This document shows positions 7,434-15,413 of a DNA stretch of 25,643 nt, in pieces (positions within the stretch are counted from its first letter, which is position 1; each line of letters opens with the position of its first letter). This DNA is from a virus, in the IMG/VR virus record IMGVR_UViG_3300022877_000005, positions 1 through 25,643 of that record. The stretch is one strand, 5' to 3'. Position numbers and translations under genes: made by a program. Under the pieces are notes generated by a model. It was given only the letters and a program-made list of their open reading frames with translations. It was not told the origin of the DNA and searched no databases.

Positions 7434-7946
7434 TCAGGATACACCAGACATGGATTGTTTTACGGCAGAATCGTATGCTTTCTGCAAATCCGCGCAGTAG
7501 CCGACGACTCCTGCCGGCGGGTTGACTGTCTTGTGGCCGAGGTTCCAGATTTGGCCGATCTCAACCAAGTTCTTGGGTTCGAAGTGCGCCACATAGGAGT
7601 TGAAGTGGCTGACGAATGACCGTGCGCAATCATCAAGGCTGGTTTCGAGCTCGGCAGGAGTAAGCCCTGGGCAGTTGATCAGCATGGTCTGCCACGGGCC
7701 AAAGCTGGAAGCGCCATTGCGGCTGTATTGCGCCACCAAAGAACGCTGCGCAGGGCTCGAAGCCCATACTGAACCACCTACGTCATATGCGGGTTCATGC
7801 CGCGGTCCGCAGTTGGCTCCTGTGCTGCTTTCGTTAGATGCCAGAGCTGCCATGACGCGCTCGCCGTCGAGTCCTGCCGGGACTTTTAGAACCGGACCAT
7901 ACTTTGCGCAGGACGCCAAGACTTCACTTTTTGGAAAACTGTTCAT
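7434..7946 (-). CDS. Lysozyme-like endolysin (muralytic transglycosylase type)
   Basis: The protein has 170 residues from ATG 7946, which follows GAGGG. An alternative ATG at 7964 has no ribosome site. ALASNESS places a candidate catalytic Glu at residue 39, and SFGPWQ at 81-86 matches the G-P-x-Q element of lysozyme/soluble lytic transglycosylase folds. A helix-rich C-terminal part with VEIGQIWNLGHK follows. The enzyme would cut the glycan strands of peptidoglycan at the end of infection. There is no signal peptide, so it would need a holin, and a candidate lies just downstream. It could alternatively be a virion-associated muramidase, but its position in a cluster of small membrane proteins favours an endolysin. 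Confidence 0.75.
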   Translation of the reverse strand: MNSFPKSEVLASCAKYGPVLKVPAGLDGERVMAALASNESSTGANCGPRHEPAYDVGGSVWASSPAQRSLVAQYSRNGASSFGPWQTMLINCPGLTPAELETSLDDCARSFVSHFNSYVAHFEPKNLVEIGQIWNLGHKTVNPPAGVVGYCADLQKAYDSAVKQSMSGVS

Positions 7947-7953
7947 TTCGCCC

Positions 7954-8019
7954 TCAAAGATCATCTGGTTGCGGTAAGTCTTTCGGAGTTTGTGGCGGGA
8001 TAGGAAAATAATGCTCCAC
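7954..8019 (-). CDS. Possible 21-residue Pro-rich micro-ORF
   Basis: A GTG-start ORF (GTG at 8019, preceded by GAGGG at short spacing) fills the gap between the coiled-coil protein stop and the endolysin start and ends eight bases before the latter. The peptide is Pro/Asp-rich (PIPPQTPKDLPQPDDL). The fit in an otherwise gapless operon is suggestive, but at this length it may be chance. Confidence 0.25.
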   Translation of the reverse strand: MEHYFPIPPQTPKDLPQPDDL

Positions 8020-8026
8020 TACGCCC

Positions 8027-8353
8027 TCATCGACGAAACATCAATGTCAAGGCACCGCCTATCAGTGTTCCGATGAACGTAAAGGCGGAAGCGATGCCCG
8101 CGAGATAGACTTTCCATGATTCCAGACGCAATACTCGCTTAGAAAGATCAGGGAGATCTTTGGTCCTCTCAATCAAGAGCCCAAGTTGAGACTTCAGGGC
8201 CTCAAGAGCTACACCATGTTCTTCGAGCAGTTTAGTCTGCGAGTTCTCTCGCTCTTTGGCGAGCGCATCACGCTCTTTGGTAAGCCGCTCAATGTCTTTT
8301 TGGAGAGCGTTCACACCCTCGAATTGACTTACATTTGTCCTGCGCTCAAGCAT
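8027..8353 (-). CDS. Coiled-coil protein with C-terminal transmembrane helix (XhlA-like)
   Basis: The protein has 108 residues. ATG 8353 is chosen because AGGGGAAAAG precedes it; the ATG at 8368 has no ribosome site. Residues about 10-75 are a charged heptad-rich coiled coil (KDIERLTKERDALAKERENS...), and about 82-104 form one hydrophobic segment (VYLAGIASAFTFIGTLIGGALTLMF) ending in RR. This layout resembles hemolysin XhlA-type phage proteins and other C-tail-anchored lysis accessory proteins encoded next to endolysins. It probably sits in the inner membrane with the coiled coil in the cytoplasm or periplasm. A spanin-like role is possible; the family call rests on architecture only. Confidence 0.6.
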   Translation of the reverse strand: MLERRTNVSQFEGVNALQKDIERLTKERDALAKERENSQTKLLEEHGVALEALKSQLGLLIERTKDLPDLSKRVLRLESWKVYLAGIASAFTFIGTLIGGALTLMFRR

Positions 8354-8381
8354 CTTTTCCCCTGTCATAAATTCAAATTCT

Positions 8382-9431
8382 TTACCAGCCTATTGCATAC
8401 CAGTCCCAAGTCTCGCCGCTTGGCTCTGGGTTGACGGTGAACGTGCTGAGTGCCGTACAAGTGGCGGCGGCCGAAGCCGCAGACTGACCGCTCGATATTC
8501 TTGGGCCGCTATCGTTGGCGACAATCTTGCACTGCGAGGTCATGGCGATGGGAAGGTTCTGAGTGCATGGGGTGGTAGAGGTTGTGCAACTGATGGTTCC
8601 CCATTCTTCTATCGTCCCATCTCCGAATTTTATGTAGCACCCATTGGCATTGCATGTGCGCGTCGTTCCGTTTCCAGACACAGCAGAGACTCTACCTTGG
8701 GCGTCTGTGGTGATCGATGAGGGGTTGGTCACCGTGCCGGCCGTGCCAGTGTTCGGAAGTCCAACGTTAGTCTTTCCAGTCCCGTTGCTGCCTACCACCG
8801 TTCCGTCGAAGTTTAAGATTGGCTGCTGGGCGAGCGCCGATCCGTTCTCCTGCACTGTTTGATAGTAGATGGTTGCGGGCGTGGGAAGCGCATTGCATAG
8901 AGCGTTTCCGTTGGATGCGATACCGTAGGCGAAGTATGATGCTGGGTTGCATGCTGTCGGAGTGGATGCAAGGGCATTCGCCGTACTTGAGTTGCCGGTC
9001 AGTGGGCCGATGAAGCCGGATGTGTCAGTGAGCGCGCCGGACATTATTCCACCTTTGGACCAGTCGTCTACCAGCGCAAGGTCATTGACGAAATATGTCC
9101 CATAGGACGATGAAATCAGGACCCCATAATGCCCCACGTGAGCGCAGAAGTAGTAGTTTCCGCCGGCATCGGCCGTGAATGGGTTTGTAGGGGTTGCCGT
9201 GCTGAGGGCTGTTGTGGTGTAGATGTTAACTTTGTTCGCCACGCAATTGGCCGCTGTCGATCCCGACGAGCAGAGCGCCACGGTCGCGTAGGGAATCGGA
9301 GCAATGACGCCGTTTGAGATGGTCTGTGCGACATTGTTCAGGCAAACTCCGATGGGAGCCTGGGCAATGGCAAAGGCCGCGCACAGCCAGAGAGCAGTGA
9401 GGGCGATGATGCGCTTTACTGTTCGATTCAC
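8382..9431 (-). CDS. Tail-fibre-like protein with an N-terminal signal peptide
   Basis: The protein has 349 residues. The GTG at 9431 has GGAGG four bases upstream and overlaps the previous stop as GTGA. Residues 1-24 are a typical Sec signal peptide (KR, then a hydrophobic core, ending AIAQ). The body is Ser/Thr/Asn/Gly-rich, with a fibre-type GGIMSGALTDTSGFIGPLTG stretch near 128-147. The last 85 residues begin YIKFGDGTIEEWG and end WDWYAIGW, resembling the C-terminal receptor-binding domains of phage fibres (the 'W-x-x-F-x-D-G-T-x-x-x-W-G' style). Cysteines are numerous, consistent with an oxidising compartment. A cleavable leader is unusual for a virion protein assembled in the cytoplasm. 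It could be an adhesin, a lysogenic-conversion surface protein, or a true fibre with a retained leader. Confidence 0.65.
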   Translation of the reverse strand: MNRTVKRIIALTALWLCAAFAIAQAPIGVCLNNVAQTISNGVIAPIPYATVALCSSGSTAANCVANKVNIYTTTALSTATPTNPFTADAGGNYYFCAHVGHYGVLISSSYGTYFVNDLALVDDWSKGGIMSGALTDTSGFIGPLTGNSSTANALASTPTACNPASYFAYGIASNGNALCNALPTPATIYYQTVQENGSALAQQPILNFDGTVVGSNGTGKTNVGLPNTGTAGTVTNPSSITTDAQGRVSAVSGNGTTRTCNANGCYIKFGDGTIEEWGTISCTTSTTPCTQNLPIAMTSQCKIVANDSGPRISSGQSAASAAATCTALSTFTVNPEPSGETWDWYAIGW

Positions 9432-9712
9432 AGGGCCTCCGGAGACTTCACCAACTGTGGGCCAGCAACTGCGGCCTCTTGCTGTTTCGAGTCCTGATTC
9501 GGTGCCTGCTGTTCAATCCTTCCAACGATCTGCGTCGAGATGATCTTCCGGCACTCTGGGTTACCGCAGAAGATGATGGTGCCAATCATGCCGCCAGGAA
9601 AGATCTGGTTCATGATCGAGAGTCGGGCCGGATCGTCTGCACAATACGGGCAGGCTGGCAGCATAACAGGGGTCACAATAGCGGTTTCGTTCGGTTCAAT
9701 CTTCGTTTCCAT
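9428..9712 (-). CDS. Small Cys-motif protein, unknown
   Basis: The protein has 94 residues from ATG 9712, with GGAGGG upstream; a TTG at 9727 is less likely. CPYC (about residues 21-24) and CGNPEC (about 49-54) could bind one zinc ion, and between them is a hydrophobic segment (IFPGGMIGTIIF). The C-terminus is Gln/Ala-rich and probably disordered. Its TGA overlaps the fibre-like gene's GTG, so the two are likely made together. No family is recognised; a small zinc-binding partner of the neighbouring surface protein is only a guess. Confidence 0.5.
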   Translation of the reverse strand: METKIEPNETAIVTPVMLPACPYCADDPARLSIMNQIFPGGMIGTIIFCGNPECRKIISTQIVGRIEQQAPNQDSKQQEAAVAGPQLVKSPEAL

Positions 9713-9734
9713 CGGTGTTCCCTCCAAAGCGAAA

Positions 9735-9775
9735 GACTCGCCACTGAGCCTCTTATCAAGGTCCCGTGGCGAGTC
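9735..9775 (-). terminator. 10-bp hairpin between gpI and the accessory/lysis genes
   Basis: GACTCGCCAC (9735-9744) pairs perfectly with GTGGCGAGTC (9766-9775) around a 21-base loop. On the minus strand the stem is followed by TTTCGCTTTG, an interrupted T run. It lies after the tail operon and before the small Cys protein, so it may act as a leaky terminator or attenuator setting the level of downstream genes. Confidence 0.55.
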
Positions 9776-9814
9776 AGACTGGTTCTGTACCCGTCAAAGC
9801 GATTGTACCGCACC

Positions 9815-10951
9815 CTAGTAGCGGTAAAAGGCCAGATGCGTGGCCGTGGGCGGCGGGGCGATGGTGTAGGTGATTGTTGCACCGCTCAATGTGAAGTCAA
9901 CCCCTCCCGGCTTCAGGACTTGCCATCCGCGGTAAAGCCGAAGACTGGCGGCGGGATTCGGGGCTTGCGGCAACGTAAAGACTTTGTTGGTCCCGTTCAG
10001 CGTTCCGGTCGGGGTAATCCAATCCGCAAAGTTTGGTTCAGTTCCGCTTCCGGCGTAGGTTCCCCAAGCGAGAAAAGATGCGCTGCCAATCGGCACAGAG
10101 GGGATGATCGTGTTTCCATCGAGGATGTAGTAATCTTCTCCCGATTCAGAGAACACCGAATCGAGCAAGCACCGTGCCGGCTTGAAGAAGTTGATGATCG
10201 TAGCCATGTAGCTGAGTTGATCTGGAGACGCGCCAAAATTCTGAAACATCCCATTGCGGTAGAGTTCAATGGAAATCGGGGCGTCTGGCAGTACCAGATT
10301 CGACCCTGAGATGGTCGGCACTACGGCATCGAAGTAGAGTGGCGTCCCGTCCGTGGCCTTGCGCATCAGGACACACAACGAAGAATTCAACGTGGGGGCA
10401 AAGGACATGGCGAGTACCGTCCCGGCCGATGTGTAGTCAACTCCTGGACGCTGCAAGAGTCCGTTGTAGAAGACGCGGAGAGAACCGCCCACCGGAATTG
10501 AAGGGAGACTGAATACGCGGTTGCTTCCATCGATTACTCCGATGGGTGATTGCCCTGACCCACTCACTCCGACGCGAAATACAGCCCATCCTTGATTAGC
10601 GGGGTAAGCAGACCCTCCCCACGATGCCTGCCCCTCATAGCAGGTTGCAGTGAAGCCACAAAGCCCAAGTGCTTGGACAATAGCTCCCGGTGTGCCCATG
10701 ATCTTGTGGAGTGGCAGCGCGTTCTGGATGATGGTCTGTGAGGTAACGCCCAACGCCTGCATCGGGACGCTGGGAATCATCATGTCGAGTTCCCATATCA
10801 AGTAGGGGAGGATGGACGCGGGGAGATTGCTGCCTAGCGTCCTGATAAGCAAAGGCGTGAGGTCGATGGACTCAAGGCGCGCAGAGAGTTGCATGTGGGC
10901 TTGGGTGCGGAGGTCATTGATAGATGATGCGGGCCTGAGATTGTTTGCCAT
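9815..10951 (-). CDS. I: Baseplate protein I (P2 gpI family) with added beta repeats
   Basis: The protein has 378 residues. The N-terminal ~110 residues (LESIDLTPLLIRTLGSNLP..., LPYLIWELDM, GTPGAIVQALGLCGF) match the P2 tail protein I family, a baseplate component that connects J to the fibres. The P2 protein is about 176 residues, so this one is twice as long. The extra part holds copies of a small beta module, seen as NRVFSLPSIPVGGSLRVFYN...GVDYT (about 141-175) and NKVFTLPQAPNPAASLRLYR...GVDFTLSG (about 320-355), plus a partial one at LVLPDAPISIELYRNG. Such modules occur in many phage structural proteins and may form the fibre attachment site. ATG 10951 follows AGGAGG at somewhat long spacing. 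It is encoded after the SGNH spike, whereas I normally follows J directly. Confidence 0.8.
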   Translation of the reverse strand: MANNLRPASSINDLRTQAHMQLSARLESIDLTPLLIRTLGSNLPASILPYLIWELDMMIPSVPMQALGVTSQTIIQNALPLHKIMGTPGAIVQALGLCGFTATCYEGQASWGGSAYPANQGWAVFRVGVSGSGQSPIGVIDGSNRVFSLPSIPVGGSLRVFYNGLLQRPGVDYTSAGTVLAMSFAPTLNSSLCVLMRKATDGTPLYFDAVVPTISGSNLVLPDAPISIELYRNGMFQNFGASPDQLSYMATIINFFKPARCLLDSVFSESGEDYYILDGNTIIPSVPIGSASFLAWGTYAGSGTEPNFADWITPTGTLNGTNKVFTLPQAPNPAASLRLYRGWQVLKPGGVDFTLSGATITYTIAPPPTATHLAFYRY

Positions 10952-11068
10952 GTTGTTCAGGCCCTCCTGTGGCCCTCCCTCTATCGTAGATGCCGGCCTT
11001 GCTCAGGCACCGCACCTCTCGTGCCCGACCTGTAAGTAATCCTGAGCCAATCGCATCAGCTTTAGCGC

Positions 11069-13657
11069 TTAGTTCATCCGGTATTCTGCCGATATCGACA
11101 GGTTTGCCGAGGTACATGTGCCCGATGACACTCCGAAGGTGATGTAGTGCCCCGCCGTGAGCGTTGCACTTGAAACCGACCCATCAAAGTCAGTTGCACT
11201 TGTGATGGTGACGGACCCCTTTGTAGTGGGGGAGCTACAAGACCCCGGAGAGGTTCCACAGTCGTACATCGTGATTACCGGGTTTACGGTGCATGTGAAA
11301 GTTGCTGCGGCCCCTTCAATATTCTCGACTGTGCCCGGTTTCACCACTTTGAAAACGCCGATGAATGCCCCAACAGGCAGGCTGGAAACTTGCCCGGTCG
11401 TTGAATAGTATGACGCACGCGGCCCGGCTGAAATTGATGTGTCACCTCCGAAAGCGAAGTTAATTGCACCTATCCCAGCGGGGAATTGATTGCTTGAATT
11501 CACCCCCACATGCTTTGAGCATGTCGCTTGTGTGAGGCTAGAAAATGCCGACGCATGAACGTAAGTGCAAAACAACTCCCCGCCATAGCTGTCGGGGATG
11601 ACGTGCATAATGTATGGTGTCGATCCCCACGCGGACGGTACGCCGAACATCACGCCCGCAGAATACCCCGCTGTCGGATAAGCGGTGGAGTAGTTGAGTC
11701 CCGGATAGACTCCATCGACGGTTACGCTTGGACTCACAACCGATGAAGGGCTGTAGTCCATGTTTGGAACATAGGACGGTTCTGACAGAATCCTATTGAT
11801 CGACCCTGCCGGCGGGATAGGGAGCATGTGGCATCCGCCGCTTAGGAGTTGCGTGTTCGACGTGAGCATCGTCCCGTAGGCATAGTCACACCATCTCCAC
11901 CCAGCCCAGCTATTCGGCTGATAGTGCGTATCCCAGGGGGCATTGGACGCGTCAAAAGATAAATTCCATCCCGCAGCAAAACCGGGCAAAGCTTTGACTA
12001 GATTGATGCCCTGCGAAAGCTGGTTGGGCACACTTGCTGGAGGGAAAGCTGGAGGGAAATACGATATTGCCGGATTATCTTCCACGCTCGTGATCGATGG
12101 GGGGAAGAGTCCCAAAAACTGGTTACTTTTGAATGGAGCGTAGTTGACCGCATTTAGCTTACCCTGGATGAAAGACAAGACGGACTGATAAATGACCTGA
12201 TGGCCTGGGTTGTTGGGGTGGACGCCATCAGCACCAAGCAGTGCTGCATTATTGAGGGCAGGGACGGCGATTGTGTTCGCGGCTCCGTAGGTGGAGTTAA
12301 TCCAAGCCGTCAGCGGGACGTAATTCACGCCGCTTGTTTCAAACAAAGGAAGCAGGTGGTAGACCGTAATCCCCGCTGCCTGCAGTTGTGAGACGATAGA
12401 AGCATAGTTTGTTTCAATTGTTCCGAGCGCCACGCCAAATGCTACATCATTTCTCCCGATGCACAGGATAATCGTTTTGGGCTTCAAGGCGATCAATTCT
12501 GGAATTCGGTTCAGCGTGTCATAGGTTGTTTCCGCGCCGCCGGCATCTACTGTCACGCGATAGTTATCCTGGAGCAGTCCCGACCAACTCAACCAGTATG
12601 GCCCGGCAAACTCCCCGAGCGTCTTAGAGTCGCCCACTGCCAAAATATCAACTCCGGTCGGTGTGCCAGAAGAGATGCTCAGGCTAGTAACCGTCTCCGT
12701 TCCGCCGAAGTAATAAATGGCGAACTTGCCGCTGTTCCCCGGCACGTATGGGTTTGTGGTGAGATTGGTCCACTGGTAGGAGGTTGAGACGGGGGCGCTT
12801 TGCGTCGTCACGTCATAAGCTGAGACGTTGATTATATCGTAGTTCCGGCTCACTGTCAGGCTAATGGTATCTCCTGCGGCGAGTGTAAGAGCCGTCGCGG
12901 ATGTAGCCACGGGTGCCGTAACATTCGATCCAGCGTCAAGTGCCAACTGTACCTTTCCAGCAAGGGAATCGTTGGACAAATCGATCAGGCCGACAATGTT
13001 TTCACGATACGAACTGACCCAGTTGTTGCTACGAGTTCCGATTCCGATTGCCGTGTTTGTGCTGATCGCGCCCGCAATGATCGTCTCCGTCATTGACCAG
13101 ACAGGAAGATCAGTGGTCCAGTTGTAATCAAGAGTCTGCGAGTAGCTTGGCGTTCCGCCACTGAAAACAAAATTACCACCCGTGATCGTGGGAGTGGCAC
13201 CATTGGATGTGAATCCATTAAGGTTCGTCCAATTCGAGCCACTATAAATTTGACCGAGTGCTGGAAGGTTATTTGTCACGACAAAGCCATTCGAGCACAC
13301 GCTTCCTGCGGGCGCTCCAGATGGACATGCAGCGCCAGCTGCGAGGGTGCCTGAGAACGATGCGCTGGTGCCGGTGAGTGCGCCGGTCAGCGTACCGCCA
13401 GTTGCGGGTAGATTCTTCACCCATCCAGAGGTTGTGCATTTGTACTCGACATTATTCGTCGTGTCCTGATAAGACTGTCCCCACTCTGCTCCATAGGGGT
13501 AAACAGTGTAGTTTCCGTTCTGGGTGCACGTGATCGAAGGCGCACCAGAACCGGAAAGCAAATTCCATTTAATCTGATAAGTCGGGTCAATCTGCGTCTG
13601 AGCAAAGCAGGTGATAACTGACAAGATCAGGAAAATAAAGAGCGCGATTCGTTTCAT
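11069..13657 (-). CDS. SGNH/GDSL-hydrolase tail spike with signal peptide
   Basis: The protein has 862 residues; ATG 13657 follows AAGGAG at ideal spacing. Residues 1-20 form a Sec-type signal peptide ending CFAQ. Residues about 85-105 carry a fibre-like GGTLTGALTGTSASFSG stretch. Residues about 140-335 look like a jelly-roll, lectin-like sandwich. Residues about 337-500 are an SGNH hydrolase: VGDSKTLG (catalytic Ser344), AGG in block II (372-374), IGRND (block III, Asn403) and DGVHPN (Asp477, His480). The C-terminal ~350 residues are beta-rich and unassigned. SGNH enzymes remove O-acetyl or other acyl groups, so the likely substrate is acylated surface polysaccharide of the host. Location between baseplate J and I supports a virion adsorption role; the leader peptide does not fit a cytoplasmically assembled tail protein. 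Confidence 0.75.
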   Translation of the reverse strand: MKRIALFIFLILSVITCFAQTQIDPTYQIKWNLLSGSGAPSITCTQNGNYTVYPYGAEWGQSYQDTTNNVEYKCTTSGWVKNLPATGGTLTGALTGTSASFSGTLAAGAACPSGAPAGSVCSNGFVVTNNLPALGQIYSGSNWTNLNGFTSNGATPTITGGNFVFSGGTPSYSQTLDYNWTTDLPVWSMTETIIAGAISTNTAIGIGTRSNNWVSSYRENIVGLIDLSNDSLAGKVQLALDAGSNVTAPVATSATALTLAAGDTISLTVSRNYDIINVSAYDVTTQSAPVSTSYQWTNLTTNPYVPGNSGKFAIYYFGGTETVTSLSISSGTPTGVDILAVGDSKTLGEFAGPYWLSWSGLLQDNYRVTVDAGGAETTYDTLNRIPELIALKPKTIILCIGRNDVAFGVALGTIETNYASIVSQLQAAGITVYHLLPLFETSGVNYVPLTAWINSTYGAANTIAVPALNNAALLGADGVHPNNPGHQVIYQSVLSFIQGKLNAVNYAPFKSNQFLGLFPPSITSVEDNPAISYFPPAFPPASVPNQLSQGINLVKALPGFAAGWNLSFDASNAPWDTHYQPNSWAGWRWCDYAYGTMLTSNTQLLSGGCHMLPIPPAGSINRILSEPSYVPNMDYSPSSVVSPSVTVDGVYPGLNYSTAYPTAGYSAGVMFGVPSAWGSTPYIMHVIPDSYGGELFCTYVHASAFSSLTQATCSKHVGVNSSNQFPAGIGAINFAFGGDTSISAGPRASYYSTTGQVSSLPVGAFIGVFKVVKPGTVENIEGAAATFTCTVNPVITMYDCGTSPGSCSSPTTKGSVTITSATDFDGSVSSATLTAGHYITFGVSSGTCTSANLSISAEYRMN

Positions 13658-13676
13658 GCTGAAGTCTCCTTGTGGA

Positions 13677-14963
13677 TTAGCTAACTGGTTGGTTCTTTGT
13701 GCCCATAACGATGGTGAGGTTTACCGCAGTGCAGTTTGCCCATTGTCCTGCTGTGAGCAAGAAACTGCCGTCAGAAGTTGGCGTGAGTGGTGTCCCGCCG
13801 ATGTTTGCGGTCAGCGTTAGTTGCATGTCGTAGACGCCAGAAACACTGAGCGCCGATTGCCATTGGCTCAGGACTATATCTTGCTCGATGTTTGCGGCGA
13901 GCGTCAAGGCGAGATTCTGGGCGGCCGCAGTGATTCCAGCGGCGATGGTCGAGTAACTGGCGTTGGCGTAGAGCGTGATCGCTCCGGTCACGGTGTAATC
14001 AACTTCGGTCACAGCCGAAACCAGAACGGTGTCGCAAAGAGGACGCACGGTCTGCGCACTGAGAGCCGATTGAACAGCGGAAAGCAGCGTGCCAGAGGCA
14101 ATGCCAGAACTGTTTGGGGATGCGGACGGTTGCGTTACGGGTCCTGTCAGGACATAGACCTGCACCGTGCCCGGCGTTGTCGGCGTTGTCGGGACTTGCG
14201 CATCAACGATTGTCGAACTCACGTCAAGCGCGAGAGATCGGTACTGCCCTGATGGACCAGCCGTCGTGAGGTTGTTCGGCGCTGCCTGAATGCGCGTGCG
14301 GTAGTGGTTGTCTCCCGCAGTCGTTCCGGCCGGCTCTCCGTCAGTTCCATTGGCCGTTGTGGTAGTGTTGGCGACGGCAGAGACGAGCGGAAAAGAACCC
14401 ATCAGGACACTGACTTGTCCGGCAATATAGCCGTTGCCGCTGAGTCCCGCCGTGGTGCATTGCGCCGCCACAGTGCCGACCGTCTGCCCGGCGACTATCG
14501 TGAGCGCCGCAGTCGTGGCGAAGATGTTGAGGCCGTCTTGAGTCCCGACCTGCGTGCCAGAGGCTATCGTGGTGTCGGATGACTGTGATGCAGTGAGCGT
14601 GAACTGTAACGTCGTGGTGGCGTACTGCGCGGGTAGCCTGGTGCAATCCAGATACTCGCCGAGGTAGTCCAGCATCGGATAGACGGCGAACGCGAGCAGG
14701 TTCTGAAGACCGCAATACTGGATCGCATTTCGGACCAGAATCTCGCGGTAGGCGTAGAGATTGATAAGCAACTGCTCTACCTGGGCCGGGTAGAGGGTCC
14801 TGCTGGTGTAACTCTCAAAAAGCGTCACCATGTCGTTCAGGACACTCGTCGGGTCGAGGCCGTCTGAGTCGTTGACGAATGAAGGTGTGGGCAGGTCAAC
14901 AGGGACTGTCTGAGGAGTGCCGGTGGCCGGCGGGAACGAGTTCGCGGGGATTATGACCGGCAT
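13677..14963 (-). CDS. J: Baseplate assembly protein J (P2 gpJ family)
   Basis: The protein has 428 residues and belongs to the baseplate J-like family, the wedge component that forms the periphery of contractile-tail baseplates. Recognisable features are the N-terminal helical part (LNDMVTLFESYTSRTLYPAQVEQLLINLYAYREILV), the YLGEYLDCTRLPA segment, a GTxVGTQDGLxFATT beta region, the PAGTTAGDNHYRTRIQAAPNN element typical of the family, and a C-terminal domain with VDYTVTGAITLYA. ATG 14963 directly follows the TAA of the previous gene (TAAATG), with GGAG upstream. Gp25/W before it is the usual neighbour. Confidence 0.88.
   Translation of the reverse strand: MPVIIPANSFPPATGTPQTVPVDLPTPSFVNDSDGLDPTSVLNDMVTLFESYTSRTLYPAQVEQLLINLYAYREILVRNAIQYCGLQNLLAFAVYPMLDYLGEYLDCTRLPAQYATTTLQFTLTASQSSDTTIASGTQVGTQDGLNIFATTAALTIVAGQTVGTVAAQCTTAGLSGNGYIAGQVSVLMGSFPLVSAVANTTTTANGTDGEPAGTTAGDNHYRTRIQAAPNNLTTAGPSGQYRSLALDVSSTIVDAQVPTTPTTPGTVQVYVLTGPVTQPSASPNSSGIASGTLLSAVQSALSAQTVRPLCDTVLVSAVTEVDYTVTGAITLYANASYSTIAAGITAAAQNLALTLAANIEQDIVLSQWQSALSVSGVYDMQLTLTANIGGTPLTPTSDGSFLLTAGQWANCTAVNLTIVMGTKNQPVS
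14141..14153. repeat. Palindromic pair of the over-represented hexamer GTCCTG
   Basis: GTCCTG-T-CAGGAC is a perfect inverted repeat inside gene J. It unites both orientations of a hexamer that recurs about 60 times across 2590-25643. It is the only place where I saw the two orientations abut so closely. No function is known. Confidence 0.4.
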
Positions 14964-15413
14964 TTAAGAAGCTCCTCCCACAGATATTGTCGTGCTCTCT
15001 GTGCCTATCGTAGTCGTGGTAGAACTGCTCGACCCCATATTCGGCTTCCAGTTGATCGTCACGGTCAGAGTCCCGATGTTCGTTGTGCTGGCTACCACAT
15101 CGACGCTCTCAAGTGTGATGCGCGGTTCCCAGTCGGCAATAGCGGCAGAGATGGCACCGATGATGGCCGGAATCGCAGCGGTGAGCGGCCGGTCAAGGAA
15201 CTGCGTCAGGTCGCATCCAAACGTGGGGCGGAATGGATCTTCACCGGGGATTGTCGAAAAGATGATCTTGAGGCACTGGTGAACATCCGCATAGGACTGG
15301 CAAACTTGTCCGAGTCCTGAACCAGCACCGCCCCCAGCCGTCGAGTCAAGCATCAGCTCCCAGCTCGACGACTGGATGTTGGTGAGGGTCGCATATGGAA
15401 AAGTCGTTGCCAT
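14964..15413 (-). CDS. W: Baseplate wedge protein W / gp25-like
   Basis: The protein has 149 residues of the GPW/gp25 family, a wedge component with lysozyme-like topology that nucleates sheath attachment. Supporting segments are DVHQCLKIIFSTIPGEDPFRPTFGCDLTQFLDRP (the R-P-x-F-G-x-x-L signature), IGAISAAIADWEPRITLESV and a final beta strand LTVTINWK. The C-terminus has a Ser/Thr run. ATG 15413 overlaps the previous TAG region (AACTAGATG) and has GAGGAA upstream. It matches the family in length (P2 W is 115 residues; T4 gp25 is 132). Confidence 0.88.
   Translation of the reverse strand: MATTFPYATLTNIQSSSWELMLDSTAGGGAGSGLGQVCQSYADVHQCLKIIFSTIPGEDPFRPTFGCDLTQFLDRPLTAAIPAIIGAISAAIADWEPRITLESVDVVASTTNIGTLTVTINWKPNMGSSSSTTTTIGTESTTISVGGAS

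Noticed and set aside
9479-10309. Plus-strand open frame (276 codons) opposite gpI and the Cys protein
   Set aside because: It spans two minus-strand genes and the hairpin between them, with shadow-like composition.
10914-11117. 67-codon minus ORF bridging the SGNH spike and gpI
   Set aside because: It overlaps both neighbours by about 40-50 bases, has no good ribosome site and no domain; the 117-base gap looks like a leader for gpI.
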